From Aspidiotus rigidus (Eukaryota > Arthropoda > Insecta > Hemiptera > Diaspididae), in assembly GCA_035079385.1 (NCBI GenBank), contig JAVHKY010000061.1, positions 1,736,001-1,800,000 of the forward strand: 64,000 bases of DNA, given 5' to 3'. The notes below the pieces were generated by a model. The model saw only the letters and a program-made list of their open reading frames with translations, made no database searches and was not told the DNA's origin. Positions within the stretch are counted from its first letter, which is position 1; the number at the start of each line of letters is the position of its first letter. The position numbers and the translations under genes were made by a program. Of the stretch, positions 40,819 to 51,830 are shown one piece after another.

Positions 40819-43085
40819 CAGGCGTGGGCAACCTACGGCCCGCGAAGCCCTGTAATCCGGCCCGCGGCCACAATTTGAAAATCGGAAAAAATATGCAAAA
40901 ACGAGTGGAAAAATTCAAATGAAATTAAATGATAAAATTGAAATGAAAAGTTGGAAAAAAAGTGAAACAAAATGTTTTCAATGCGAGACTTGTGCCTGGT
41001 GTTCGGCAGCCAGGTCCGTGATGTTCGGTATGAAATCTGAGACTTGCAGCCGCAACAGTGAATGCAGGTTTTCGTCTGTCAGACGAGCGCGTGCACCAGT
41101 TTTTGTCTGCTTCATTCTCGAAAATGTATGCTCGCAGATAAAAGTGGAACCGAACATCGAAATAAAGCGCTGGACCAGGTTCTTAATGGCCGGATAGTCA
41201 GTGCGGGAAAGTATTTTATAAAATTGCTGGATAGTAACGTCTGGCTCACGCATGAGATCACATAAGGTAGAGTTTGTTTTCAGGTCGATAATTTCTAACT
41301 GATACCTCTCTGGCACCGCATCTTCATCGATAGAGAACGGGTTCGCGATCATTCTGAATAGTGTTTCCATTTCTCTAATATTACTGAAACGCGTTTTAAA
41401 TAATTCACCCAAGGACCTCAAACCTTTAACAAATTCATCTGTGGGTGGTGGACTGTTGATGATTTTGCTGAAATCCGCGCAAGTTTCGAAGTGGCTGAAG
41501 TTCTTTCTCTCAACTTGTTTCTGGAAAAGTCGGAGTTTCATTTCAAAGCTATCCACCTCGTTCAGTAATTGAAATATCAAGTTGTTTCTCTTTTGCATTC
41601 TCGCGTTCAAAACATTCAAATGCTCGAACACATCAGTCAGGAAAACAAAATCCCACATCCATCTTGGATCGTCGAGTACTGAAATAGGTTTTCCACGCGT
41701 CAGCATGAATTCCGAAATTTCGTTTCGCAGGTCGTAAAATCGTCTCAGAACCTTCGCTCTACTCCACCAACGCACATGGTTATGGTAAATCAGATCCCCG
41801 TACTCACTCTCCTCGGCATCAAGAAAAGCTCGAAAGGATCTGTGGTTCAAACCACGTGTTCGAATGAAATTAACTGAACGTGTTACGACTTTCATGACGT
41901 GTTCCAAATCCATTGTTTTACTGCACAGGGCTTCCAGATGGATGAGACAGTGAATTGCGGTTGGGGCTGGTAAATTTTTAGACGCCATGAAACTATTGAT
42001 TCGACCAATCAATCCATCGTGCTTCCCAACCATGTTAGGAGCTCCATCAGTTGTAACTGCAGAAAAACCTGACCACTCCAATCTCAACTTCTCAAAGCAT
42101 GATACAAGTTTTGAGAAAATCACTTCCCCCGTAGTTTGACCGTGAATACTCTCTAGCGACGCAAGATCTTCTGTCACATTAAATTCGTCGTCAATTCCGC
42201 GTATAAGAATAAGTAATTGAGCAGTGTCAACCACATCGTTACTCTCGTCCAACGCTACTGAGAAAAATCGAAACTTTTCTGCTGCACACTGCAATTACTG
42301 GAAAACATCATTACCTATGCAACTCTGTGATTCGTCTGGTGACCGTTCTTCGCGACAAACTCAATTCTTCGAAATCTTTTACTTTCTCAGGACACAGTTC
42401 TTGAGCAGCTGCAGTAATACACCTCTTTACAAATTCGCCATCGCCCAGTGTTTTACTTTCTTTAGCAATCACGTTTGAAATTGTTAAACTTGCTCGTACA
42501 ATGGCACCTGTGTGAAAATTTTTCCCTTATTAGCATTCGACTTCATCATGTCACTCCACCACCTCCCCCGTAACCACTTCTCACCTTTTTCGTCGGTTTT
42601 CTTCTGAAATAGGGTTCCAACATTTTCTCGGAGAAATTTCTTTTCCAGCAATTGGACATGGGCTACTCGGGTTTCATCGGACAATTTTCCATATTTCTCA
42701 CCATGCTTCGAATCATAGTGGCGTTTTATATTCGATTCCTTGAATACCGCCACAGAATCTCTGCACATTAGACACGTAGGCAATGCATTGTATTCAATGA
42801 AAAAATATTTCGCAGACCACGCACTCTTAAATTTCCTGCATTCTGTATCAACCTTGCGTCGCTTGTTCATCTTAAGAACTGTGAAGAAATATTGACGGTA
42901 GTGTGACTTTTGAAGGTACACGAATGTAATATTCCTGAATCATTATTTGTACGTCTTGTACACGCACGTTTTGACGTGTAATGTACTGTTACTCAATTTC
43001 TCGCAGCTTCATGAAACGACTGGCCCGCGGAATACTCGAACGTTATGAATGGGGCCCGCGAGCACGAAAAGGTTGCCCACGCCTG
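40819..43085 (-). mobile_element. hAT transposon 1 (GTF2IRD2/ZBED5-like)
   Basis: Termini CAGGCGTGGGCAACCT (40819) and AGGTTGCCCACGCCTG (43085) are perfectly inverted. A perfect 8-bp direct repeat ACCTAAGA flanks it (40811-40818; 43086-43093), the hAT signature. Subterminal cggcccgcg blocks are present at both ends. It carries a BED/hATC transposase on the minus strand, broken by frameshifts. It interrupts a Polinton-2 open frame. Confidence 0.95.
40978..42921 (-). pseudogene. hAT transposase (BED finger + RNase H-like + hATC), frameshifted
   Basis: The N-terminal segment 42921-42484 has a BED-type zinc finger (PTCLMCRDSVAVFKESNIKRHYDSKH). A middle stretch (about 42500-42300) continues in a second frame (VIAKESKTLGDGEFVKRC...LSRRTVTRRI). 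The main segment 42294-40978 contains FFSVALDESNDVVDTAQL (first Asp), FSAVTTDGAPNMVGK (second Asp), HCLIHLEALC and the C-terminal hATC dimerisation region YPAIKNLVQRFISMFGSTFI. Two frameshifts inactivate it. The architecture is that of the GTF2IRD2-like/ZBED5-like hAT lineage. Confidence 0.9.
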
Positions 43086-43093
43086 ACCTAAGA

Positions 43094-43277
43094 GATGTTT
43101 ATATTTAGAATTAGGATTAAATCCATAATTTGAATTTTTTATTTCTCTCAGACTAATCATTCTATAAGAACCCCAACTTTTTAATTTACAAATTTTAAAG
43201 TCATTTTCAGCATTCATATTTTTTAAAAGATACATCCTTTCTTTTATTTCAATCGTTCTTTTATTTAACATATTCAC
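43094..43277 (-). pseudogene. Polinton-2 gene interrupted by hAT 1
   Basis: A minus-strand frame starts MNMLNKRTIEIKERMYLLKN and runs to the hAT duplication at 43093. On the other side of the hAT (below 40811) compatible sequence continues only after a further frame change. The protein family is unknown. The ATG is followed by a lysine-rich helical stretch. Confidence 0.5.
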
Positions 43278-43373
43278 TAACCTTAACTGAATGGTAATGA
43301 AAGATAGTGAGGGTTAGTGAAAGTTAGTAAACAATAATTTATGAAAATTTTTTATATTAAATTATAAAGCAAA

Positions 43374-44141
43374 ATGGATCTTCTGAAGACTTATGCAAAT
43401 GCAAATGTTACAAATCTCGTTGATTTAGATGATATTATTGAGGATTACCCTGAAATAAAAAATATAGCTAAAGAATTTAATAGTGACTTTGCAAAAATTT
43501 CAACATTACTGGACAAAAGTTTAAATTATTCATCCGAAGATAAGGAAATTATGAAAAAAGTCTTTTTAATTTTCACAAATATACTTATTGAATTAAATAG
43601 TTATAAATATATAAATAATGATTCATTGGAAGAAATTCAAAAACAACTTGAAATAGGAATTCAAAAAGATGAAATAATTGAAAAACTCAAAAATTATGCA
43701 TTTAAAACTGAAGAGGGTAAAAAACTCGTTTCAGAAAGTCAGAAAGAACTACAGAAAAAAATGGAAATGATTGTTAAAAGAAAAAATCACAAAAAATTAT
43801 CTCCTTATACAGAAAATACTCTGAAATCATCACTAATTAAAACAAGAGATTTAAAAAAGAGAATTTATTCTCATGCTGAACTCAAGAAAATGAATGAATT
43901 AAAAAACAAACAACTGAATGATGTTGAAGCAATTGCTGTCACAGAAATTCCTAAAAAAGGAAAAGAGATTTATGTACAGGACTCCTACAAAATTTTTATG
44001 TCTTGGAAGGTTCTTGGAAGGTTGTATGTCTTATTTTTTACGTTCACTTTTATGTTTATCTGTTACGTTCATTTTAGTACATTCATTTTTACGCTCATTT
44101 TTACATTCATTTACGATGTCCACTTTTACATTCATTTTTAA
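43374..44141 (+). CDS. Polinton-2 coiled-coil-like protein running into a repeat
   Basis: 255 codons starting MDLLKTYANANVTNLVDLDD. Residues about 30-190 are rich in K, E, L, I and N with heptad-like spacing (EEIQKQLEIGIQKDEIIEKL). From about residue 215 the frame enters the TTCATTTT minisatellite (FTFTFMFICYVHFSTFIF), so the natural C-terminus has probably been replaced. Family not recognised. Confidence 0.5.
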   Translation: MDLLKTYANANVTNLVDLDDIIEDYPEIKNIAKEFNSDFAKISTLLDKSLNYSSEDKEIMKKVFLIFTNILIELNSYKYINNDSLEEIQKQLEIGIQKDEIIEKLKNYAFKTEEGKKLVSESQKELQKKMEMIVKRKNHKKLSPYTENTLKSSLIKTRDLKKRIYSHAELKKMNELKNKQLNDVEAIAVTEIPKKGKEIYVQDSYKIFMSWKVLGRLYVLFFTFTFMFICYVHFSTFIFTLIFTFIYDVHFYIHF

Positions 44142-44282
44142 TATGTTTATTTTAATACATTCATTTTAATACGTCCATTTTTACATTCATTTTCAATACG
44201 TTCATTTTAATAGTTCATTTTTACATTCATTTTTAGTAAGTTCATTTCAATATGTTCATTTTAGTACGTTCATTTTTAGGTC
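44040..44282. repeat. TTCATTTT-WATAYG minisatellite
   Basis: About a dozen imperfect units of tacattcattttta, ttcattttaatacg and ttcattttagtacg. It overlaps the end of the preceding open frame. Confidence 0.8.
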
Positions 44283-44336
44283 TACTTTTCCTTATTAAAT
44301 TTCTTTATAAAAAGTATTCTACTTAAATAAGAAGAA

Positions 44337-44496
44337 TGAATATCTCTAAGAAAATTATTTCAATTATTTGTAAAACAATACCACATGTTTCAACTATTAA
44401 TACTTCAGCTATTGAAGCTGGAGAAATTCATTTAAATTCAAAAAAACCTATGAATTTGGGAAAATACAATATTGATGTAAAGAATGTAAAAATTTA
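44337..44496 (+). CDS. Small Polinton-2 ORF, unknown
   Basis: 53 codons, MNISKKIISIICKTIPHVST through YNIDVKNVKI. It is followed after a stop by MEKHNDESKLVDKVCECRRK...THLKLKLHKR (44500-44640), a CxC...H...H pattern that might be a small zinc module. The MITE at 44645 truncates the region. Both pieces are AT-rich like the other Polinton-2 frames. Confidence 0.3.
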
Positions 44497-44644
44497 ATAA
44501 TGGAAAAACATAATGATGAATCAAAATTAGTTGACAAAGTGTGTGAGTGTAGGAGGAAAATAAATATAAGAAGTTATAATACTCATCTAAAATTAAAACT
44601 TCATAAAAGAAGATTAGATATGGTAAAAGAAAACAAATTCATAC

Positions 44645-44772
44645 TATACTCTGTTCCACATTAAGGAGGGATAGAAATATGACCTCGAGAACAAAACGCT
44701 CTGGGTAATTTTAATCTACCGTTCCGTTCTCAAGGTCATATTTCTATCCTTCCTTAATGTGAACAGAGTATA
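44645..44772. mobile_element. MITE with 46-bp terminal inverted repeats
   Basis: TATACTCTGTTCCACATTAA at 44645 and TTAATGTGAACAGAGTATA ending at 44772 continue inward through gatagaaatatgacct to gaac/gttc. The loop is about 30 bases. TA-rich ends would fit a Tc1/mariner-type MITE. Confidence 0.75.
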
Positions 44773-44783
44773 GTCTCATAAAA

Positions 44784-47004
44784 CAGGCCTGACCAACCTA
44801 CGGCCCGCGGGCCGCATTTCCAAACATGAAGAAATGAGAGGAGAAATGATGAAGAGGCAATGAAAAAATTTATACTTGAAAAGTGTTAGTGAAAAACTGA
44901 AAGTAATACATTATGTAAATTGTAAAATAAACCAAAATCTTAAATACAAAACAGTGCACTGAGCCTAAAAAGTAGATTGCGTTAATTATTCAATGTGACA
45001 CCTGCCTTTGGATACTTTCTGCTATTTTGGTAATTTCCGGCGTAAGATTTGTAGTTTGGATGCGTGAAGGTGGTCATCCGTGAGACATGAACGTTCGGGT
45101 ATCTTTGTATTCTTGAGTCGAGAAAAAGTGTGTTCACATAAAAAAGTAGAAACAAACATAGCAAATGTACGCAAAGCCAAATCAATAATATTTGAGTAGT
45201 GCGTGGGGAGTAGTCCTGTCCGTAGAATTCAAGTAAAGGTTTATTGTAGAAAGCTGTACTTAAAAACGAGTCTGCTTTCAAGTCAATTACTTCCGCAGCT
45301 GGTACACCTCCGAAATTTTATTCTCATCAACTGCAAAGGGATTCTCAACCAATCGGAATAACGTTTCTAGCGTCCGTGTACCAGCAAACCGCTCCTGAAA
45401 TTCTCTTTGTAAACGTACCAGTTGATCAACATAATTTTGAATAGGTGGTTTTGGTTTGCGCTCTTCTTAAAGTCGGAGCAAGTCTCAAAATGAGCGAAAT
45501 TTCCCGACTTGATCTGCGTTGCAAACAGCTTCAGTTTGTTTTCAAATGCGGTGATATCATTGAGAAGATTGAAAATGAATTTATTTTGAGTCTGCAGCCT
45601 AAAATTGAGGTCATTGAGGTGTTTGCAAATATCGACTAGAAAAACAAAATCCCACATCCATTTTGTACACTGAAATTCCTTCACAGGTTTTTCTTTCTCG
45701 CTCATGAACTTTTCAATTTCCACTCGTAGTTCATAAAAACGTTGCAAGACCTTGCCCCGACTTAACTAACGCACATTGCTAAAGTAAATTACGTCAGTGT
45801 ATTCGCTTTCAATTTCTTGTAAAAATAATTGGAATTGACGGTGGTTCAATGCCTGACCTCTAATAAAGTTGACAGTTTTAACAACAACTTTCATCACATG
45901 GTCCATTAACATGATTTTGCAACAAAGTGCTTGAACGTGGATGATACAATGAATTGTGGGAGGATGTTCCAAATTCATTGATTTCATGAACGCAGATAAT
46001 CTACCAACCAGTCCATCTTTCTGACCAACCATGCTGCGAACACCATCTGTAGTAAGGCCGCAAAATTTTTCTCATGACAAATTCATCCTTGTCACAGAAG
46101 CAACAACTTTGTCAAAGACAACTTCCCCTGTTGTCCTCCCATGTAAGCTCTCCATTGAAGCAAGTTCTTCTAAAACCTCAAATTTCTTATTGATTCCACG
46201 AATAAAGATTAAAAGTTGAGCCGTATCTGAAACGCATCAGTGCTTTCATCTGCTGCTAAAGAGAAGTAAGTGAAATCACTTGCACGGATTTGCAATTGTT
46301 GAAAAAGATCTTTGCCAAGAAGTTCAATACGCCGCGTGATTGTAGGTCGGGACAAGCTCAATTTTTCAAAATGAGTCTTTTTTTCAGGTAGTAATTCCTT
46401 AATAGCTACCATTATACATTTCTTGACAAATTCACCTTCACCGAAGTTCTTATTTTCACGCCCAATAATGTGTGCTATTTGTAAACTTGCGCGTACTATA
46501 TCACCTTCACCAGAACTCTGTTTCTGAAACATTTTCCCAACATCCTCTTCCAAAAAAGCCTTCTTCATTGACTCGAAAAGGGCTGTTCGGCTCGTTGTGG
46601 TGGGCAAACCGTACTTCTCTTGATGTTTTGTTTTGAAATGACGTTTTATATTTGACTCCTTGAAACAGGCAACATCTTCTCGACACACCAAACATAATGC
46701 TTTTCCACGACATTCAATGAAAAAATAATTCACACACCAATCACTTTTAAATTTTCGATTTTCAATGTCAACTTTTCGTTTTTTTAACGCAGGTGCCATC
46801 GTTTCAATAACAATTTTACTGAGAACCAACAGTTTCATAATAGGTAATTCATTCAATCATCACACAGAAACTCGACGAGTCTTGATAAAACACGCTCCTT
46901 CATGACACATTACCATCCACCGTTTTTAGATAAGGCGTTTGGCCCGCACAACTTCTGACAAGTTTCAATCTGGCCCGCAATATGAAAAAGGTTGGTCAAG
47001 CCTG
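44784..47004 (-). mobile_element. hAT transposon 2 (related to hAT 1)
   Basis: Termini CAGGCCTGACCAACCT (44784) and AGGTTGGTCAAGCCTG (47004), with the perfect 8-bp duplication TCATAAAA (44776-44783; 47005-47012). cggcccgcgg / gcccgc subterminal words are shared with hAT 1. The transposase on the minus strand is more fragmented than in hAT 1, implying an older copy. Confidence 0.94.
44982..46856 (-). pseudogene. hAT transposase 2 (multiply broken)
   Basis: Segments: 46856-46209 with a BED finger (ALCLVCREDVACFKESNIKRH...H) and LSRPTITRRIELLGKDLF...FFSLAADEST-like sequence (first Asp); 46032-45766 with VGQKDGLVGRLSAFM and HCIIHVQALCCK; 45747-45367 with FVFLVDICKHLNDLNFRLQ; and a poor C-terminal piece to 44982. 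At least four frame breaks or stops are present. Segment order follows hAT 1 throughout. Confidence 0.88.
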
Positions 47005-47080
47005 TCATAAAAAATAATTTTGTTATAAAATTCTTTCCTATATAAATAAGTAGGTAGTGAAAAAACTTCTACACAAAAAA

Positions 47081-48002
47081 TGTCTACTAGAAATCAGATT
47101 GTGATAAGTGTTATAAAAAATGAGACTGGAAGACAAGACTCACAGATGGGTCAATGGATTCAGTTTTTTAAAGTACCTACATAATTTCTATAAAATTCAT
47201 CACCGGTGACGTCGCAATGCGATATTTGACAACGATATCACGCTAATTTCTACCAGTGAATTATCGATTCCCATAAGAATAGCATTGGTAACATTCGATC
47301 ATACATCAGTATTCAATAATGAAGAATAAATAAGGAATGAAAAATTGCGTCTCAAGTACTGGATAGCTTCTGGATTACAAATATAAACTTTTTATTGCTT
47401 AATTATTCTTCATTTTGGAATACTGATGTATGATCGAATGTTACCTATGCTATTCTTATGGGAATCAATGTTTGCTGAAAGCTGCAGTACTGCATTTTTC
47501 TCTGTTATCAGTGGACGTGACGTCAGGGTGATGGACTTTATGCAAATAAAAACAAAGCAAATAGAAAACTATTTAAGAAAATATAGAATTTATATAGCTT
47601 TTAGAGGAAGAGAAGTAATTATATTGCATATTATTACAGAAATTAACTCAATCAAGATTAACTTGCATCAACCCAATAGATGGCAAATTACTTTTATATT
47701 GACAAAAGAGGAAATAAATGCTTGGTTAACTGGAACACCATTCACGTTCGATGAAGACATATTTAGGTCAATTAGGGAGAATGATTTTAAAATTAGACCA
47801 AGAGTTATAGATGAAAATTTTAGAAGCAGACATACCTACACAATTTGAAATTCAAAATGAATGGAGAATTCGAGACTTGGAAGAGTTTTTAGATGTTATG
47901 AAAAAACCTACTTTTGAACTTCTTAAAAATTGGATACATTTACACAAAATTGGATACATTTACACAAAATTGGATACATTTACACAATGGAATCAGAGCT
48001 AA
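47081..48002 (+). pseudogene. Polinton-2 protein interrupted by a MITE and by a short tandem repeat
   Basis: MSTRNQIVISVIKNETGRQD (47081) runs to WIQFFKVPT and is then cut by the inverted-repeat element at about 47203-47534. The downstream frame continues IKTKQIENYLRKYRIYIAFRGREVI...NRWQITFILTKEEINAWLTG and, after a frameshift near 47830, RIRDLEEFLDVMKKPTFELL. It then enters three tandem copies of aaaattggatacatttacac (47926-47990). Family unknown. Position just upstream of the polymerase suggests a terminal-protein or N-terminal polymerase region, but this is a guess. Confidence 0.4.
47203..47534. mobile_element. MITE-like inverted repeat
   Basis: gattcccataagaatagcat...gatcatacatcagtattc (47270-47320) and its inverted copy gaatactgatgtatgatcga...cttatgggaatc (47419-47466), with gtgacgtc-containing outer parts on both sides. 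The loop is about 100 bases. It interrupts a Polinton-2 frame. Confidence 0.65.
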
Positions 48003-48013
48003 TTTTTGTGTAA

Positions 48014-51000
48014 GTGCAACCTATGAAAGACGAGGTCATACAGAAACCATTGAGACTGATACAATTGCATTTACAAACTACAAATTATATATTTCTTCGT
48101 GAATCTAACTTGGATGAGATGTATGATAATATCACTGATTATATAACAGGAAGACATGCAAATATACAGGATAATTTAGAGGGTACTCAATGGGTTTTAG
48201 TATCAATTAATAGTTTTAGAATTAACATGAATAGGTATGATCCACTTAGAGCTGGTTCTTTTATTGAACTTCCTAAAATCTTGGCAAGTAAAAAAGCTAT
48301 AGTAAATGTGAAAAATGAACATGATAATAAATGTTATTTATGGTCTATCGTCTATTTTAGCTGGTTTATTTCCAGTTGATGAACATCCATAAAGAGTGAC
48401 TAAGTATAAAAAATATGAATGTTTTTGATGAAGCTTTAAAAGGGATTGAATTTCCAATCAAAGTTCAAGATAACAATAAATTTGTGAATAGAGTTAATAA
48501 TCTCAATTTAATTGAAGGAGGAATATCAATTGATATATACCATCATAATAATCAATATAAAATTCAACCTCTATCAGATATAACCGAGGATGAAAAGAAA
48601 AATCATATCAATTTACCATTTCTTAAAGATAATTCAGGAAATTCTCATTATTGTCTGATTAAAGATTTATGGAAATTAGTTGGGAGACAAATTACAAAAA
48701 ATTGTAAAAAGAAATATCTTTGTAAAATGTGTCTAAGCAGTTTTCCATGTGAAAAAGTATTATCTGATCATAAAAATTATTGTGGACTAAATAAACCTAC
48801 TAAAGTAATTTTACCGAATAAAGCTGATAATATTGTTGAATTTAAAAATTATAATCATTCAATGAAAGTTCCATTTGCTATGTATGCTGATTTTGAAAAT
48901 CTTATAAAGAAGCTTAATAAAGCAAGAGCATTGAATGCAAAGATTGAAAACCTGAGTGAAAAATTAAATAAGACTAAAGAAGAAGTTGAGAAATACAAAT
49001 TGTATACAACAAAGCTTCAGAGACATTTTCCAATGAGTTTTGTCTATTATATAATGGAGAAATTCAACAAAATCTATTTGAATATTTTGGATTAGATGCT
49101 CCAAAGAAATTATATGAAAAACTAAAAGAAGACGCAATTTTCATTGCTAAGGAATATTTAGATAAGGAAATGAAAGATTTATCTGAGACACAAAAAATTG
49201 AATTTAAAAATGCTAAAAAATGCTCCCATGATTGAGGAAGACATAGGAAGATTAAATAAAAAACTTGATATTATTTGTAGTATTTTATTAAAGATAGAAG
49301 ATGAAGATAGGAAAAAAGAACTTGTGACCTGTGCTGAAGATAGGGGTCTTGTGTCCAAAAATAAAATTTTTCAGTTTTTTTGTGATTCTTATTCTCCTTT
49401 CAACGCTCTTTCTCGTGGTGAAATCCGAATTTGTCTAACATCAACCGTTTTAACGCTACATTGCTCAGAAGTGAGGTACCTCAAGTGCAAAATCATGTTT
49501 GTTGAACTAAAACATCATCACTTTCAAAAAATTTGTACACATTGAATTTGAATCGTACACGATTGAAATTATAACCAAACTAGCATCAGCAAAGCTGCAA
49601 TTAACAGAAATTATCCGAAAAATGTACAAAAATAGTACACAATCTTTAAACGGCTCTCCTGAAAAATTTTGTTTTCGGACACAAGACCCCTATCTTCAGC
49701 ACAGGTCACACTTTATGATAAACTAAAAACTTATAAAATTTGAGTAAAGTAATGAATGGGTAAATAAAACAAAAGTTCGGGATCATAATCATTTAACTGG
49801 TGAATATAGAGGGGTAGCTCATAGTAATTGCAATTTGAATTATAAAGTTTCTAGATTTATTCCTGTTTATTTTCATAATTTTTCTGGATATGATGTACAT
49901 TTATTTGTTAGAGAATTTGGAGAGGATTATGATAACATCAAATTAATACCAAATGATGAAGAAAAATATATATCATTTTCTAAAATTATAAAATATAATT
50001 CAGGTTTTACAAATAAAAAAGATGAAATAATATACTTCAATATTGAGTTAAGATTTTTAGATTGATATAAATTTCTATCAAGTTCATTATCTGAATTAGC
50101 TAAAAATTTAAAAAGATATCACTTTAAAAATCTAAAGAGATGGTTTAATGAAAAAGTACCTAAAAACCTATCTGAAATGGAAAGAAAATATTTGTTTAAA
50201 TTATTAAGTAAAAAATTAGGTAGCTTATCCATATGATTATATGAATTCACTAGAAAAGTATAAAGAAACAAAATTACCTTCAAAAGAAAACTTTTATAAT
50301 CTATTAAATGATGAGCATGTTGATGCTGGAGAGCTCAAGAAATTTGGAAGTATTTTAATATTAAAAATATGAAAGAATTTACAATGTTATATAATACAAT
50401 AGACGTACTCTTACTGACTGATATTATGGAAAATTTTAGGGAAACATCTCTTGAAATATATAAATAGGCCTATGATTCAGTTTGGTACTACACAACCCCT
50501 GGATTTGCTTGGGATTGTATGCTGAAAACTACTAAACAAAAGTTGGAATTATTGACAGATGTGGATATGCTATTAATGTTTGAAAGGGGTAAACAAGGAG
50601 GAATTCCTCAATGTTCAAATAGATATGCAAAGGCTAATAATAAATATATGGGAAAGAAATTTGATAAAACTAAGGATTCTGTATTCATCCAATATTTAGA
50701 TGCAAATAATTTATATGGATGGGCTATGTCTAAACATCTACCATATGGTGGATTTGAATGGAGAAATCTAGCATATTTTGATAACAATAGAATTTAAAAA
50801 TGAGAGATGATCAAAAAAATTGGATATCTTTTTGAAGTAGATTTAAAATACCCAAAGGAATTACATGACAAACATTCTGATCTACCCTATTGTCCAGAAA
50901 ATGTAATTGATAATAATCAACTCCCAAAATTATTCACTACATTATATGACAAAAAGAAATATGTTCTTCATTATTTAAATCTCAAACAAGCTCTTAAAGC

Positions 51001-51166
51001 TGGATTAAAATTGGAGAAAATACATAGGGTTATAAAATTTGATCAATCTGATTGGATGAAAGTATATATTGAAAAAAATACTAAATTAAGACAAAAAGCT
51101 AAGAATGAATTTGAAAAAGATTTCTTTAAGTTGATGAATAATTCCGTTTTTTCGTTTAACAATTAG
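48014..51166 (+). pseudogene. Polinton-2 DNA polymerase B (fragmented, C-terminally truncated)
   Basis: Successive segments in different frames read as one Polinton polymerase: RADFIxLP-like SFIELPKILASKKAIVNVKN and NKCYLWSI (48.2-48.36 kb); MNVFDEALKGIEFPIKV...CKMCLSSFPCEKVLSDHKNYC zinc region and the exonuclease word YADFENLIKK (48.4-49.1 kb); VRDHNHLTGEYRGVAHSNCN then YFHNFSGYDVHLFVREFG (49.8-50.06 kb); YDYMNSLEKY; LLTDIMENFR; LLTDVDMLLMFERGKQGGI and FIQYLDANNLYGWAMSKHLP (polymerase motif A region, 50.5-50.8 kb); and ending [14 protein letters not shown] at 51150. The palm motif C (YxDTD) is missing. There are at least six frameshifts or stops, plus a MITE insertion. Confidence 0.88.
49325..49707. 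mobile_element. MITE with GTGACCTGTGCTGAAGATAG ends
   Basis: The left end GTGACCTGTGCTGAAGATAG + gggtcttgtgtcc and its inverted right partner ending ctatcttcagcacaggtcac at about 49707; arms about 48 bp. The flanks carry ACTT on both sides, a possible 4-bp duplication. It lies inside the polymerase pseudogene. Confidence 0.75.
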
Positions 51167-51455
51167 GTAATTGAATGAGAAAATCTAGTCACATTTTTTG
51201 ACAAAATATAAAAGCGTTCAGCGTACTAAAAACTGATGTATAAAAGTAAAGAATTTTTAGGATTCTTAAAAGTGAAGAAAATTGAATAAAAAGTTCAGAA
51301 ATCTATAACTGTCCTAGAATATGGAACTTAAGTAGTTTTGTGAATCGATTGAAAGTGCTAAAATATGAGTAGGTAAAAACATAAGACATTTGACAGCTTG
51401 CAGCTCATAAATAGGAACTTGAGGATTGATGAAAAGTGGAGAAAAAAATAGTAAA

Positions 51456-51830
51456 AAGTAGTTTAATTAATGATTTATCGGGATAATTTAAAAAAGATTA
51501 TTTTGGAAAATATTTAAAAAACAGGCGAAAATGTAGTAAAAAAGCTGTTTTTATAACAAAAATAGAGAATGGTGTAAGAAAATATGTGTATGAAAAACAG
51601 TGAAAAATGTTGTAAAAAACAGGTAAAAAGGGATTTAATAGGTGATTTATAGGAATAATTTAAAAACAATTATTTTAGAAAATATTTAAAAAACAGGTGA
51701 AAATGTTGTAAAAAGGCTGTTTTTATGACAAAAATAGAGAATGGTGTAAGAAAATATGTGTATGAAAAACAGTGAAAAATGTTGTAAAAAAGGGGTAAAA
51801 AGTTGTCTGTCCTAAAGTGTCCCAGAACAT
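51456..51830 (-). repeat. Tandem duplication of a 180-bp AT-rich unit in the right inverted repeat
   Basis: The block ggtgatttat..gaataattt through aaacagtgaaaaatgttgtaaaaa occurs twice in tandem (about 51456-51640 and 51641-51800). A partial version is in the left repeat at 37550-37790 (inverted). Confidence 0.8.
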
